A stretch of 64,000 nt of DNA from Dokdonia sp. PRO95. Lineage in GTDB: Bacteria; Bacteroidota; Bacteroidia; Flavobacteriales; Flavobacteriaceae. The notes beneath the pieces are model-generated. The model was given only the letters and a program-made list of their open reading frames with translations, did not search any database and was not told where the DNA came from. The position numbers and the translations under genes are program-made. Below, piece after piece: positions 45,438 to 54,425 of this stretch. Position 1 is the first letter of the stretch, and each line of letters opens with the position of its first letter. The stretch lies in the NCBI RefSeq assembly GCF_000355805.1, contig NZ_CM001837.1, positions 3,047,966 to 3,111,965 on the forward strand. The letters run 5' to 3'.

Positions 45438-46511
45438 ATGAAAAAATATTTTGCCCTAATGGGATTGGGACTTATTGCCCTTTCTTGTAACGAATCAAAA
45501 AAAGTAGTAGCACCTGCTGCTCCTTCTGAACCTGTACTTATAGATGTCACTGCTCTTGAAAGTAATGAGAATGACGTACGTAAATACACTAACACTATTA
45601 CTGCAAATGAGCTACAAGACATGCTCTACGTATTTGCAGGAGATGATTTTGAGGGGCGTAATACTGGAGACCCAGGACAAAAGAAAGCAGCTGCATACTT
45701 AGTAAATTATTATAAGCAATTAGAAGTAGCACCTGGAAATAAGGGAGATTACTACCAGATTGTACCTAAAACATTTTTTAGAAAAGGAAGTCATTTAAAC
45801 GACTCTGAAAACGTGCTAGCTTTTATAGAAGGATCAGAGAAGCCTGAGGAAGTACTTGTGCTCTCTGCACACCTAGACCACGTAGGAATGGACTCAAAAG
45901 GTAATGTCTTTAACGGAGCAGATGATGATGGATCTGGTACTGTGGCATTACTAGAGATTGCAGAGGCTTTTAAACAAGCTGTAAAAGACGAAAAAGGACC
46001 TAAGCGCTCTATACTCTTTTTACACGTCACAGGAGAAGAGAAAGGCTTATACGGGTCTAGATTCTACTCAGAAAATCCAGTATACCCGCTAGCAAACACC
46101 ATTGCAGACCTCAACATCGATATGATAGGTCGTAATGACGATGCACACTTAGAAGATAATAACTATGTTTATTTAATAGGTTCAGATAAATTAAGTACAG
46201 ATTTACACAATGTATCATCTGCCGTAAATGCAAAGTATTTTGATATTAACCTAGATTACCGATACAATGTAGAGAATGAGCCTAACCGTTTTTATTACCG
46301 CTCAGATCACTACAACTTTGCAAAGAAGAATGTGCCTATTATTTTTTACTTTAATGGAACACATGAAGATTATCACAAAATAGGTGATACACCAGATAAA
46401 ATCAATTACCCATTACTAGAAAAGCGTACAAAACTTGTCTTTGCAACTGCTTGGGAACTTGCAAATCGTAAGGATAGACCTGTAGTAGACAAAGCAGAGA
46501 AAGAAGAATAA
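45438..46511 (+). CDS. M28 family metallopeptidase, lipoprotein
   Basis: A 357-residue lipoprotein (lipobox IALSC, Cys17) with a zinc-peptidase domain. Metal ligands in order: SAHLDHVG (His-x-Asp), GADDDGSG (bridging Asp), TGEEKGLYGS (Glu-Glu), NIDMIGRN (Asp) and HEDYHKIGDTPDKI (final His). All are present, so it is likely active. Predicted aminopeptidase acting on peptides at the envelope. Flanked by terminators on both sides, so a single-gene unit. Confidence 0.92.
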   Translation: MKKYFALMGLGLIALSCNESKKVVAPAAPSEPVLIDVTALESNENDVRKYTNTITANELQDMLYVFAGDDFEGRNTGDPGQKKAAAYLVNYYKQLEVAPGNKGDYYQIVPKTFFRKGSHLNDSENVLAFIEGSEKPEEVLVLSAHLDHVGMDSKGNVFNGADDDGSGTVALLEIAEAFKQAVKDEKGPKRSILFLHVTGEEKGLYGSRFYSENPVYPLANTIADLNIDMIGRNDDAHLEDNNYVYLIGSDKLSTDLHNVSSAVNAKYFDINLDYRYNVENEPNRFYYRSDHYNFAKKNVPIIFYFNGTHEDYHKIGDTPDKINYPLLEKRTKLVFATAWELANRKDRPVVDKAEKEE

Positions 46512-46572
46512 ATTATTTTAAAAATTATTATGTGTTTTATTTAAGTAAATTCACCTAATAATCAACACTTTG

Positions 46573-46604
46573 AAAAAGGAGTGAGAAATTTCACTCCTTT
46601 TTTT
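46573..46604 (+). terminator. intrinsic terminator after the M28 peptidase gene
   Basis: Stem AAAAAGGAGTGA / TCACTCCTTTTT with loop GAAATT and a T tract. Confidence 0.92.
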
Positions 46605-46615
46605 ATTAGAAAAAG

Positions 46616-46645
46616 TTGCACATCTTCTAATATTATTTATCTTTG
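46616..46645 (+). promoter_or_regulatory. promoter of tRNA-His
   Basis: -33 TTG (46616-46618), a 19-bp spacer and -7 TATCTTTG (46638-46645), 17 bp before the mature tRNA. Confidence 0.75.
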
Positions 46646-46662
46646 CACTCGCAATTAAAATG

Positions 46663-46736
46663 GTGGTTGTAGCTCAGTTGGTTAGAGCGCTGGTTTGTGG
46701 TACCAGAGGTCGCCGGTTCGAACCCGGTCTTCCACC
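46663..46736 (+). tRNA. tRNA-His (anticodon GTG)
   Basis: Cloverleaf: D arm GCTC...GAGC, anticodon arm CTGGT-TTGTGGT-ACCAG with anticodon GTG, T arm GCCGG-TTCGAAC-CCGGT and discriminator C. G at 46662 precedes the acceptor stem as the expected G-1 of tRNA-His and faces C73. CCA is not encoded. Acceptor positions 5-68 and 6-67 read as U-U oppositions. An own promoter precedes and a terminator follows directly. Confidence 0.95.
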
Positions 46737-46743
46737 CTTATTC

Positions 46744-46774
46744 AAGTCTTCAGAGAAATCTGAAGACTTTTTTT
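46744..46774 (+). terminator. intrinsic terminator after tRNA-His
   Basis: 11-bp perfect stem AAGTCTTCAGA / TCTGAAGACTT with GAAA loop, then T7. Confidence 0.92.
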
Positions 46775-46823
46775 ATGCTCATAAGTTGACAACATATAGT
46801 TTAGCTGAAAACATTAAGCACAA

Positions 46824-46848
46824 GAAAGCCACCCGTAGGTGGCTTTTT
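46824..46848. terminator. hairpin between tRNA-His and a convergent gene
   Basis: Stem AAAGCCACC / GGTGGCTTT with loop CGTA and T6 on the plus strand. It also lies 22 bp past the stop of the minus-strand gene at 46871, so it may act in both directions. Confidence 0.75.
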
Positions 46849-46870
46849 TATAACTCAGAATATTTATTCC

Positions 46871-47227
46871 CTAGTTATTTAATGTGGTCTTATCTACTCC
46901 ATATATTCTTAAGTATTGCTTCGTGGTGGTATCTGGGATAACGACTGTCATCTCGTCATTTGATTTAACAGAATAAACCCTCATGGTATATGCTTTCTGT
47001 TTACTAGACGCAAGCTTTTCATCAACAATGAGATCTCCTGACATATCATATCTCTTAAGCAGTTGAGAAGTTAACTTCTTAAGGGTATCTAAGGTAGATA
47101 CATTTGGCAAGTGTTTGAAAGGTATCGAGGTAGGTATACTATCTAAATGAAACATAGACGTTTGACCTATCGCAACCACTCCGCACGTTAAAAAACAAAC
47201 AATTAAAATCCGTTGTATCATCACCAT
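46871..47227 (-). CDS. small secreted protein of unknown function
   Basis: A 118-residue protein with a signal peptide (MIQRILIVCFLTCGVVAIGQ, preceded by in-frame ATG-GTG). The mature part is Lys/Thr-rich and ends in beta strands (AYTMRVYSVKSNDEMTVVIPDTT). Its start lies 1 bp past the stop of bshB1, so it is the second gene of that operon. No family recognised. Confidence 0.68.
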   Translation of the reverse strand: MVMIQRILIVCFLTCGVVAIGQTSMFHLDSIPTSIPFKHLPNVSTLDTLKKLTSQLLKRYDMSGDLIVDEKLASSKQKAYTMRVYSVKSNDEMTVVIPDTTTKQYLRIYGVDKTTLNN

Positions 47228-47228
47228 T

Positions 47229-47945
47229 TTATTTTAAATCAAATAAACTTTCTACCGCTGGATAGCGCTCTACAGTAAAACCTTCTCCATATTCTGTACC
47301 TATGAGACGTCCAAGGTCTCTAGAGCGATAATTAATACTCTCCTTGAAGGTTTCGCTAGAAATTGGTGTATCACCATCTTTATTATTTGGATCGTGAAAC
47401 TGTGAGCTGTATGCAAAGACAGCATCATACTTTTTATCCATAAAACCACTTACATCTACCACTACATCCGGCTCGATGTGCTGCCATTGTATATAATGAT
47501 ATACCGTTTTAGGACGCCATTTTTCTTGAGCCTTCCCATCTACAGAGGTTTCTATTTTTTTTAATCCACTCAAGAAGCAAGCATCACTTGCAAGTTTACT
47601 TCCCTTTCCGTGGTCTATATGCCTGTCTGTAATAGCATTACAAAGCACTATTTCTGGCTGATACTTTCTTATTACTTCGATGATTTTGAGTTGGCTCTCT
47701 TTATCATTCACAAAAAAACCATCTGCAAGTGCAATATTCTCACGTACGGCTACACCTAGAATCTTTGCTGCAGCTGCAGCTTCCTCATCACGTATCTCTG
47801 CACTCCCTCGAGTTCCTAGTTCGCCTCTCGTGAGATCAAGTATTCCTACTTTCTTTCCATTTGCAATTTCCTTTGCTATGGTTGCACCACAGCCTAATTC
47901 TACATCATCTGGGTGTGCTCCTATGGCAAGTATATCTAGTTTCAT
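47229..47945 (-). CDS. bshB1: bacillithiol biosynthesis deacetylase BshB1
   Basis: A LmbE/PIG-L family zinc deacetylase of 238 residues, which removes the acetyl group from GlcNAc-malate in bacillithiol synthesis. Motifs: GAHPDDVELGCGA (His11, Asp13, Asp14), DLTRGELGTRGSAEIRDEEAAAAAKILG and AITDRHIDHGKGS. The sequence matches BshB1 of Bacteroidota closely. bshA and bshC are not nearby. The cell therefore probably uses bacillithiol as low-molecular-weight thiol. Confidence 0.93.
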   Translation of the reverse strand: MKLDILAIGAHPDDVELGCGATIAKEIANGKKVGILDLTRGELGTRGSAEIRDEEAAAAAKILGVAVRENIALADGFFVNDKESQLKIIEVIRKYQPEIVLCNAITDRHIDHGKGSKLASDACFLSGLKKIETSVDGKAQEKWRPKTVYHYIQWQHIEPDVVVDVSGFMDKKYDAVFAYSSQFHDPNNKDGDTPISSETFKESINYRSRDLGRLIGTEYGEGFTVERYPAVESLFDLK

Positions 47946-48075
47946 ATGTATGCTCGCTGTGCGAGTATCTTTTGTGTTATTGTTATATAGTCATCAAACT
48001 TACGTGTGAATGACATTTCCCTTTATTTAATTACCCACTTTTAAGAATAAATAAAAGGTTAAGCGCAATCGAGTT

Positions 48076-49251
48076 TTAATCTGCGACTAGTACTGTCTTT
48101 TTCAAAACAGCCTTAAGTGCTTGGTCTATATCTTCCATCAGGTCTGCCTTCTCCTCTATTCCTACAGAAAAACGAATTAAGCCATCTGCGATACCCTGTT
48201 TTGCTCGCTCTTCTTCTCCTAGTAATGAGTGCGAAGTTTGTGCTGGACATAACATCGTACTCTCTACACCTGCAAGACTCATAGAAGGTTTGATAAGTTG
48301 TAGGGCTTTCTGAAAATCTTCGGCATCAATATGTGCTGCTAGTTCAAATGACATCATCCCTCCAAAACCACTCATCTGCTCTTTGGCTAGTTTATAATCT
48401 GGATGAGATTTTAATCCTGGATAGTACACCTGACTTATCTCGTCTTTCTTATCAAGCCATTTTGCTATTTTCTTTGCATTTCTATTTTGTGCTTTTACAC
48501 GTAGAGCCATGGTTTTCATGCTACGCTCAAGCATCCATACGGTAAGATCACTTAGACTTCCTCCTAGATTTTTTGCTAGATTCCAGATGCGATCCATATG
48601 TTCTTGACTCGCAGCAATTGCTCCAGCACAGATGTCACTGTGCCCTCCCATATATTTTGTTGCAGAGTGAAGTATAATATCAATCCCAAAATCTGCTGGA
48701 TTTTGATTTACTGGAGAGGCAAATGTATTATCTATCATAGTCACAATGCCATGCTTTTTGGCAAGTGCAGCAACCATCTTCATATCTGTGACCTTCATAA
48801 GTGGATTAGAAGGTGTCTCAATGTAAATCACTTTAGTTTGTGGAGTTATCGCTTTCGCGAAAGCGGCTTCACTCAAATCCTCTGTAAATGAATATGTAAT
48901 ACCGTACTTTTCAAACTCCTCAACTACGAGGTTATACGTACCTCCATATAAAGTTTCTTGAAGTACAACATGGTCGCCACTTCTCAAAAAAGCCAGCAAT
49001 GCAGTACTTACTGCCGCCATACCACTACCAAAGATCATCCCCGCTTCTGTCTTCTCAAGAGCAGCAATTTTCTTACCCAATCCTTCTTGATTAGGAGTAT
49101 TAAAATAGCGTGGGTAGCGCTTTACATCTACATCCATAAAGGCATAAGAAGATGATAAGTAAATAGGAGATACAGCTCCCTGAAACTGCTCGTCTTTGAT
49201 TTCTCCTGTATGCGTACAAATGGTATTAAGACCTTTATGTGATTTACTCAT
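48076..49251 (-). CDS. metB: trans-sulfuration PLP enzyme (cystathionine gamma-synthase-like)
   Basis: A Cys/Met-metabolism PLP enzyme of 391 residues. ATG 49251 is chosen (MSKSHKGLNTICTHTGE); an upstream TTG at 49269 is less likely. The PLP lysine is in SATKYMGGHSD; cofactor contacts are FGSGMAAVSTAL, YGGTYNL and IDNTFASP, and the substrate loop is RFSVGIEEKADLMEDIDQAL. Gamma-synthase, gamma-lyase and beta-lyase are hard to separate by sequence. A perfect palindrome copy encodes EAAFAKAI. Confidence 0.85.
   Translation of the reverse strand: MSKSHKGLNTICTHTGEIKDEQFQGAVSPIYLSSSYAFMDVDVKRYPRYFNTPNQEGLGKKIAALEKTEAGMIFGSGMAAVSTALLAFLRSGDHVVLQETLYGGTYNLVVEEFEKYGITYSFTEDLSEAAFAKAITPQTKVIYIETPSNPLMKVTDMKMVAALAKKHGIVTMIDNTFASPVNQNPADFGIDIILHSATKYMGGHSDICAGAIAASQEHMDRIWNLAKNLGGSLSDLTVWMLERSMKTMALRVKAQNRNAKKIAKWLDKKDEISQVYYPGLKSHPDYKLAKEQMSGFGGMMSFELAAHIDAEDFQKALQLIKPSMSLAGVESTMLCPAQTSHSLLGEEERAKQGIADGLIRFSVGIEEKADLMEDIDQALKAVLKKTVLVAD
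48850..48865. repeat. perfect 16-bp palindrome, in PLP enzyme gene
   Basis: Exact copy within coding sequence; encodes AFAKA. Confidence 0.8.
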
Positions 49252-49602
49252 AGTGTATGTTTTTTTCAAATCTAAAAATACAAAAAAGGGTTACAGTAAA
49301 TCAGCCAATTTATTATAGATTAGAAGGGGACTTATCAAGAAAATTCTTACATTACTAACGTTCAATATTTTACATTTTTAATATGAAATTCTCCGCACAA
49401 TCTTAGATATATAATGAAGTAAAGTTCCTACCTTTAAGACGGTTAAAAGTACTATTAGAATTAAATCATTAAGAGATCCCTAAGCACATGGATCCAATTA
49501 CTTTTATCCAATTATAAAAAATAGCATATTTAATAATCACGAAAACCCCTACCTTTTTATAATGCGTTAAGTTATTGTCTCTATATACTTCCCCAGTAAA
49601 TA
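49252..49602. other. divergent intergenic region, about 350 bp
   Basis: Between the divergent PLP enzyme and the Cys/His protein gene. A minus-strand TAGATTTG (49267-49274) fits a -7 element for the PLP enzyme but has no spaced TTG. I see no riboswitch, small gene or repeat; the sequence is plain A+T-rich. Confidence 0.5.
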
Positions 49603-50205
49603 ATGATGCGCAGACGAAGGAATTTTATGATCATACCTAACTTTAACATTACACCAGGAAATACCGTAGGTGACATTTTTATTAATAAAGGAATAAGAAC
49701 ATTTTACGATGCTATACGTGCTATACATAATCTTCCATATGGTAGGTTAAAAAACCCCTTAGAATTGGGATCTGTGATTACCGAAGGGCAAGGCACATGT
49801 AGTACAAAGCACGCAACTTTAAAAGCACTCACAGATGAGCATGCGATCTATGGACTGCAACTAGAGCTCATAATTTATGCCATGGATAATACCAATACCC
49901 CAGGCATAGGTAATGTGCTTGAAAAGTATGACCTACCTTATATTCTGGAGGCACATACCGTACTGGCATATGATGATGAGATGTACGATTATACCTTTGC
50001 TGGAACATACAGTATGAAATGGAGAGATGCGGTACTTATGCAAACCACTATAGATACAGATCAGATACAGGATTATAAAGAAGACTATCACAAATCTGTA
50101 CTACAAGATTGGATAGAAAGAGATAATCTAGCATATAGTCTTGATGAAATATGGAAGATAAGAGAAGAGTGTATACAAGAACTAAGCGCTGTAAAATCAC
50201 ATTAA
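49603..50205 (+). CDS. conserved hypothetical with transglutaminase-like Cys/His/Asp pattern
   Basis: A 200-residue cytoplasmic protein; ATG 49627 is an alternative start that drops the basic leader MMRRRRNF. EGQGTCSTKHATLKALTDEH places Cys66 at a helix start, with His118 in EAHTVLAYDD and Asp129 in MYDYTF: the order expected for a papain/transglutaminase-like triad. No signal peptide. The GNAT gene follows after 30 bp on the same strand. Catalytic role is inference. Confidence 0.65.
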   Translation: MMRRRRNFMIIPNFNITPGNTVGDIFINKGIRTFYDAIRAIHNLPYGRLKNPLELGSVITEGQGTCSTKHATLKALTDEHAIYGLQLELIIYAMDNTNTPGIGNVLEKYDLPYILEAHTVLAYDDEMYDYTFAGTYSMKWRDAVLMQTTIDTDQIQDYKEDYHKSVLQDWIERDNLAYSLDEIWKIREECIQELSAVKSH

Positions 50206-50235
50206 AACAATCACAACTTTTACAAATCAATCACT

Positions 50236-50697
50236 GTGAACATCATTCCATACAATTCTCAATTTGCTGCAGACTTTAAAACTCTTAATATAGAATGGCT
50301 CGAGGCCTTTTTCTACGTAGAGCCTTATGATCTCAAAGTGTTGAGTAATCCTGAAGAATATATCATAAACAAAGGAGGTTTTATCTTCTTTGCATCAAAA
50401 GATGATCAAATTCTAGGTACGGTAGCGCTCATGCCTTCTGGAAATACGGGTGTGTTAGAACTCACAAAGATGGCAGTTTCACCTTCGGCGAGAGGGATGG
50501 GTATTGGGCAGCAATTGATTGCACATTGTCTCGCTTTCGCGAAAGCGCAACACCTCAACAAACTCATCTTATACTCACACCGTACGCTAGAAAATGCCAT
50601 TCATATCTATAAAAAATGGGGTTTTATAGAAATTCCTCTTGAAGAAGATGTGGTCTACAAGCGCGCAAACATTAAAATGGAACTCGTATTTAACTAA
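50236..50697 (+). CDS. GNAT family N-acetyltransferase
   Basis: A 153-residue protein from a GTG start. The acetyl-CoA loop is SARGMGIGQQLI (R-G-x-G-x-G), preceded by ELTKMAVSP and followed by LILYSHRTLENAIHIYKKWGFIEIP. Substrate unknown. Just after the CoA loop, the helix CLAFAKAQ is encoded by a perfect palindrome copy. Confidence 0.87.
   Translation: MNIIPYNSQFAADFKTLNIEWLEAFFYVEPYDLKVLSNPEEYIINKGGFIFFASKDDQILGTVALMPSGNTGVLELTKMAVSPSARGMGIGQQLIAHCLAFAKAQHLNKLILYSHRTLENAIHIYKKWGFIEIPLEEDVVYKRANIKMELVFN
50532..50547. repeat. perfect 16-bp palindrome, in GNAT gene
   Basis: Exact copy within coding sequence; encodes AFAKA in the helix after the acetyl-CoA loop. Confidence 0.8.
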
Positions 50698-50726
50698 TTT
50701 TTGTCATAATGTAACACACGAGACAA

Positions 50727-50734
50727 TAACTTTG
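50727..50734 (+). promoter_or_regulatory. possible -7 element before the MBL-fold lipoprotein gene
   Basis: TAACTTTG, with TTG at 50701-50703 giving a rather long 23-bp spacer; the start codon is 26 bp downstream. Confidence 0.45.
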
Positions 50735-50759
50735 TTAATGTAATCCATAAAACAATGTT

Positions 50760-51560
50760 ATGAAATATTTATGTACCCTCTTTCTTATCGCTTGTACGAT
50801 GAGTAGCTGTAAAGAAACAGTAAAAGAAACGGAAACCGTTACCACAGTAGAAGAAGTGGAAGAACTAACTACCACAACAGACTCAGAAGTTAAGGAGTTT
50901 GAAATTATCCCTATTGAGCACGCGTCTACTATTCTTAACTGGGATGGCAGAACCGTTTATGTAGATCCAGTGGGAAAACCTGAGCTTTATAAAGGTTATA
51001 AAAAGCCAGATCTTATTGTAATTACACACCTACACGGAGATCACCTCAATGTAAAGACGCTCGAAGGTCTAGACACCTCAACCGCAAGAATCGTTGTGCC
51101 ACAATCTGTAGCAGAAAAAATGCCGGAGGCTTTTAGCTCAAAGTTAGATATCTTAAATAACGGAGAAAAAGTAGAAATTTTAGGTATTACGACAAATGCT
51201 GTACCCATGTATAATCTAGGTCCAGTAGAGAAGCGCCGTCACAAAAAGGGATGGGGTAATGGCTACGTACTTGAGAAAGATGGTAAGAGAGTTTACTTTT
51301 CTGGAGATACAGAAGATATACCTGAAATGCGCAATTTACAAGATATTGACGTTGCCTTTGTATGTATGAACTTACCTTACACTATGACGGTGGAGAGTGC
51401 CGCTAGTGCAGTTTTAGATTTTAAACCTACACAAGTATATCCTTTTCACTATAGAGGATCTGACGGCCTAAGTGATGTTAGTACGTTTAAATCTCTTGTA
51501 AACAAAGGAAGTGATGCTATTGAGGTTGTACAGCTAGACTGGTATCCTAATCGTGACTAA
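50760..51560 (+). CDS. metallo-beta-lactamase-fold hydrolase, lipoprotein
   Basis: A 266-residue lipoprotein (lipobox MSSC, Cys17) with a Thr/Glu-rich tether. The MBL domain resembles the UlaG/YtkL group: IEHASTILNWDGRTVYVDP, ITHLHGDHLN (metal His/Asp), YFSGDTEDIPEM and PFHYRG. The zinc ligands look complete. The lipid anchor places it in the periplasm. Substrate unknown; a phosphodiester or lactone is possible. Confidence 0.88.
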   Translation: MKYLCTLFLIACTMSSCKETVKETETVTTVEEVEELTTTTDSEVKEFEIIPIEHASTILNWDGRTVYVDPVGKPELYKGYKKPDLIVITHLHGDHLNVKTLEGLDTSTARIVVPQSVAEKMPEAFSSKLDILNNGEKVEILGITTNAVPMYNLGPVEKRRHKKGWGNGYVLEKDGKRVYFSGDTEDIPEMRNLQDIDVAFVCMNLPYTMTVESAASAVLDFKPTQVYPFHYRGSDGLSDVSTFKSLVNKGSDAIEVVQLDWYPNRD

Positions 51561-51589
51561 AAAACTATAGTAACGTTTATAACAAAATA

Positions 51590-51622
51590 AACCCGCAATG
51601 GACCTAGGTCGCATTGCGGGTT
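51590..51622 (-). terminator. terminator of the coiled-coil gene
   Basis: An 11-bp stem AACCCGCAATG / CATTGCGGGTT around an inner palindrome GACCTAGGTC. On the minus strand it is followed by a T-rich stretch (TATTTTGTTA). Confidence 0.75.
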
Positions 51623-51647
51623 CTTACTTAACCTACTTAAGTATCTT

Positions 51648-52529
51648 CTATTTTAAACTGAATGATGTTTGAGCAATAAGTACTCCTTTATCAAACACGT
51701 TTACCTCATATTTTCCTTCAAGAAAATCCTTTGTTGTTTTACCTACATTCTCACAGATATCAAGTGCAGTGTTTTCATAGTAGAACTTAGAGATAGCACT
51801 ATAATTAACCACTTTACCGTCAAAGGCAACTTGCTTGTTTTCTCCTAATGTAGCTCCAGAAGGATCAATGATTTGTACATATAATACACGATCTCCAGCT
51901 TCTGCAAGTCTGTTTTGAGGTACTGTATAACAAGCCCTAAGTTTATCTACACGTCTATTATTAGAATTTTCGACTAGTTTACCAGAAGAACGCTCTATTA
52001 CTCCTACCGCTCTAAGCTTATTTGCTGCTAGTGCAGATCCTAATGTTACTCTTTCTGCAAGGGCGTTATTTTCTAGTGCAAGAGAGTCCCCTACCCCACG
52101 CTGTACTTCAAGTTCATAAGTAGTACTGTCTATACGCATAGCAAGCATCTGGTTACTTCCGCGTAAAGAATCATTTTGAGCAAATAAGAAATCACGCTCA
52201 TTACGTAGTTTAAAGACCTCAGCTCTATATTTTCCTAAACTCGCAATGGTTGCGTCTTTTGCATCAATATCGCCTATAAGTTTCTGGATTCTATCGCGTG
52301 CATCATTAAGTTCTGTGTCTTTAAGGTTATTCTCCTCAATAACTACATCATATTTACTCACCATTTCTTTAAGATCTGAGAGTACAACGTTCTTCTCCTT
52401 TGTGAGTTGGCTTTTTGTATTCTTCTCTTGGTTATACAGTTTTACAGCAAAGGCACCGGCTACGACAAGAAGTACCGCAAGAATTCCTGCAATAATCTTA
52501 ATTCCGTTTCCACTTTTTTGGTTATCCAT
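51648..52529 (-). CDS. membrane-anchored coiled-coil protein
   Basis: A 293-residue protein. One N-terminal span (GIKIIAGILAVLLVVAGAFAV) is followed by about 130 residues of heptad-rich coiled coil (SQLTKEKNVVLSDLKEMVSKYDVVIEE, NDARDRIQKLIGDIDAKD). A globular beta-rich C-terminus (about 190-293: RACYTVPQNRLAEAGDRVLYVQIIDPSG, KYEVNVFDKG) completes it. Conserved in flavobacteria; the periplasmic domain probably binds envelope partners. Function unknown. Confidence 0.75.
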   Translation of the reverse strand: MDNQKSGNGIKIIAGILAVLLVVAGAFAVKLYNQEKNTKSQLTKEKNVVLSDLKEMVSKYDVVIEENNLKDTELNDARDRIQKLIGDIDAKDATIASLGKYRAEVFKLRNERDFLFAQNDSLRGSNQMLAMRIDSTTYELEVQRGVGDSLALENNALAERVTLGSALAANKLRAVGVIERSSGKLVENSNNRRVDKLRACYTVPQNRLAEAGDRVLYVQIIDPSGATLGENKQVAFDGKVVNYSAISKFYYENTALDICENVGKTTKDFLEGKYEVNVFDKGVLIAQTSFSLK

Positions 52530-52934
52530 AATTTAATAGTTGTTTAATGGTTATACGTTTAATGCAAAGAATTGGATTTTATTATAAACGCTTTAGCGAA
52601 AATATTCTTTTTACCATACAATTAACGCCAACTATTAAAAAATGTTAAAACATATTATAGGTTTAGTTCGTAGAAGCTGAGCTTATTAAAATATTGCTCG
52701 ACATTACTCATGTATTGGAGCAACGTATGTACTTTATTTAGAACTAAACTTTAAAGTGCGTACTAAGACTTACATGTTCTGGTTAGTGGGACTATCCCTT
52801 GTAGGGTGATACTATAGAAGTCCTATTTCTATAATTTTTTACGCTTTCGCGAAAGCGTAATACTCTAAACACTAGTCACACTGTTAACTAATATTAAAAA
52901 AGAATCCTACTCAAACTATTTTACGGAAATTGCA
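52530..52934. other. 405-bp divergent intergenic region
   Basis: Between the divergent coiled-coil and DUF2254 genes. It holds one perfect palindrome extended to 22 bp by TTA and TAA (52839-52860). No open frame or RNA gene recognised. Confidence 0.55.
52842..52857. repeat. perfect 16-bp palindrome, intergenic
   Basis: Exact CGCTTTCGCGAAAGCG with symmetric flanks TTA and TAA (22 bp in all). Confidence 0.85.
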
Positions 52935-54227
52935 ATGATGAATAAAATTTACACAAAACTCAAGTTATTATATAGCCAGATTACTGGAAACATAGCGTTC
53001 TTCCCAAGTCTTATTGCATTAACCGGACTTGCCTTTGCTTTTTTAATGCTTTATATAGAAGAGCAAGGAGTTTCTAAATATTTCATGGAAAATATACCAT
53101 GGTTAGTAATCAATAACGCAGATACCGCTCGCACCTTACTGAGCACTTTTATAGGGGGAATCATCTCTCTTATGGTTTTTAGCTTCTCTATGGTGATGTT
53201 ATTACTCAATCAAGCCTCGAGTAATTACTCTCCTCGTATCCTCCCCGGACTTATATCAAATAAAAAGCACCAATATGTATTAGGGTTTTATATTGCTGTA
53301 ATCATCTATTGCATTATCGTATTGCTAAGTATTGTGCCTAGTGATGACAAGCATCAGTTACCTGGCTTTGCAGTGCTTGTGGGAATTATTTTGAGTATTC
53401 ATGTACTTGCAGCCTTTATCTATTTTATACATTCTATATCGCAAGCTATACAGATTAATAATATTACAGACCGCATCTTTTCTTCAGCTCACAAAAGGTT
53501 ACAAACATTAATTGATAAAGAAAGTGAAGTTCAAGGTTTAGAAGTTTTTGACGATATTTCTGAGTGGCATGGTTATAAAAGTACCTCATCTGGATATCTC
53601 AATGATATAGCATTTGACTCACTGTCTAAGCTGGCAAAAGACTGTGACATCTCTATAAAAATGCTGGTTTCTAAAGGAGAATTTGTACTAGTAGATGTTC
53701 CTATTGTAAAAGTGAATAAAGAACTAGACGAAGAAAATCAAGAAATGCTACAGTCATGCTTTGGATTTTCTCGTAGTGAGATAGTAAAACTCAATTATGT
53801 ACTCGGTTTTAAACAGCTCACAGAAATTGCAGTAAAAGCAATGAGTCCGGGAATTAACGATCCAGGAACTGCCATTACCTGTATTGACTATCTCACAGAA
53901 CTCTTTGCTTTGAGAATGCTTAAAAAAGATAATAGCTACGTAGTAAATGATAATAATAAAGCTGTTGTCTCCTTAGACACTGTTGATTTTGAAGAGCTTA
54001 TCTATTTCATTTTCGCTAGCTTACGTCAGTACTGTAAGTCTGATTTTATAATGATGACAAAAATGCTAACCTCACTATATTACCTAAAAAACGTAAAAAC
54101 CATAGACGATAATTATAAGGAGGTAATAGACTCCCAAGCACACCTCATTCTAGAAGATGCACAAGCATATATTAAAAATGAAACAGATTTAAAGAATCTA
54201 AAAGAGTTTAGTGAAAAATTTGAGTAG
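52935..54227 (+). CDS. DUF2254 membrane protein
   Basis: A 430-residue protein with four N-terminal membrane segments (FFPSLIALTGLAFAFLMLY, LLSTFIGGIISLMVFSFSMVMLLL, YVLGFYIAVIIYCIIVLLSIV, AVLVGIILSIHVLAAFIYFI) and a large cytoplasmic C-terminus (about 190-430). The motif VMLLLNQASSNYSPRILPGLISNKKHQYVLGFY and MSPGINDPGTAITCIDYL are typical of DUF2254. Function unknown; sometimes proposed as channel-like. Confidence 0.87.
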   Translation: MMNKIYTKLKLLYSQITGNIAFFPSLIALTGLAFAFLMLYIEEQGVSKYFMENIPWLVINNADTARTLLSTFIGGIISLMVFSFSMVMLLLNQASSNYSPRILPGLISNKKHQYVLGFYIAVIIYCIIVLLSIVPSDDKHQLPGFAVLVGIILSIHVLAAFIYFIHSISQAIQINNITDRIFSSAHKRLQTLIDKESEVQGLEVFDDISEWHGYKSTSSGYLNDIAFDSLSKLAKDCDISIKMLVSKGEFVLVDVPIVKVNKELDEENQEMLQSCFGFSRSEIVKLNYVLGFKQLTEIAVKAMSPGINDPGTAITCIDYLTELFALRMLKKDNSYVVNDNNKAVVSLDTVDFEELIYFIFASLRQYCKSDFIMMTKMLTSLYYLKNVKTIDDNYKEVIDSQAHLILEDAQAYIKNETDLKNLKEFSEKFE

Positions 54228-54425
54228 AATTAAATACATCACAACTACCCAATTAACTATCAAAACTAATAGTGTACGCTAGATTTGTAAAAATGTTTTA
54301 GCTACTAGCGATTATAATACTTGATAAAGTACCTTACGTTTGCGTATGCGTTGGTTTTTAGACTTTAACAGATTAAAAAAACGTAGTTAATGTAACAAAG
54401 TGAAATACTTTCCTACATATAGGGT

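Noticed and set aside
46660-46941. 93-codon open frame
   Set aside because: It runs through the tRNA-His gene and two terminators and has no protein-like sequence.
49252-49602. SAM-type riboswitch before the trans-sulfuration gene
   Set aside because: The leader is short and A+T-rich without conserved riboswitch stems.
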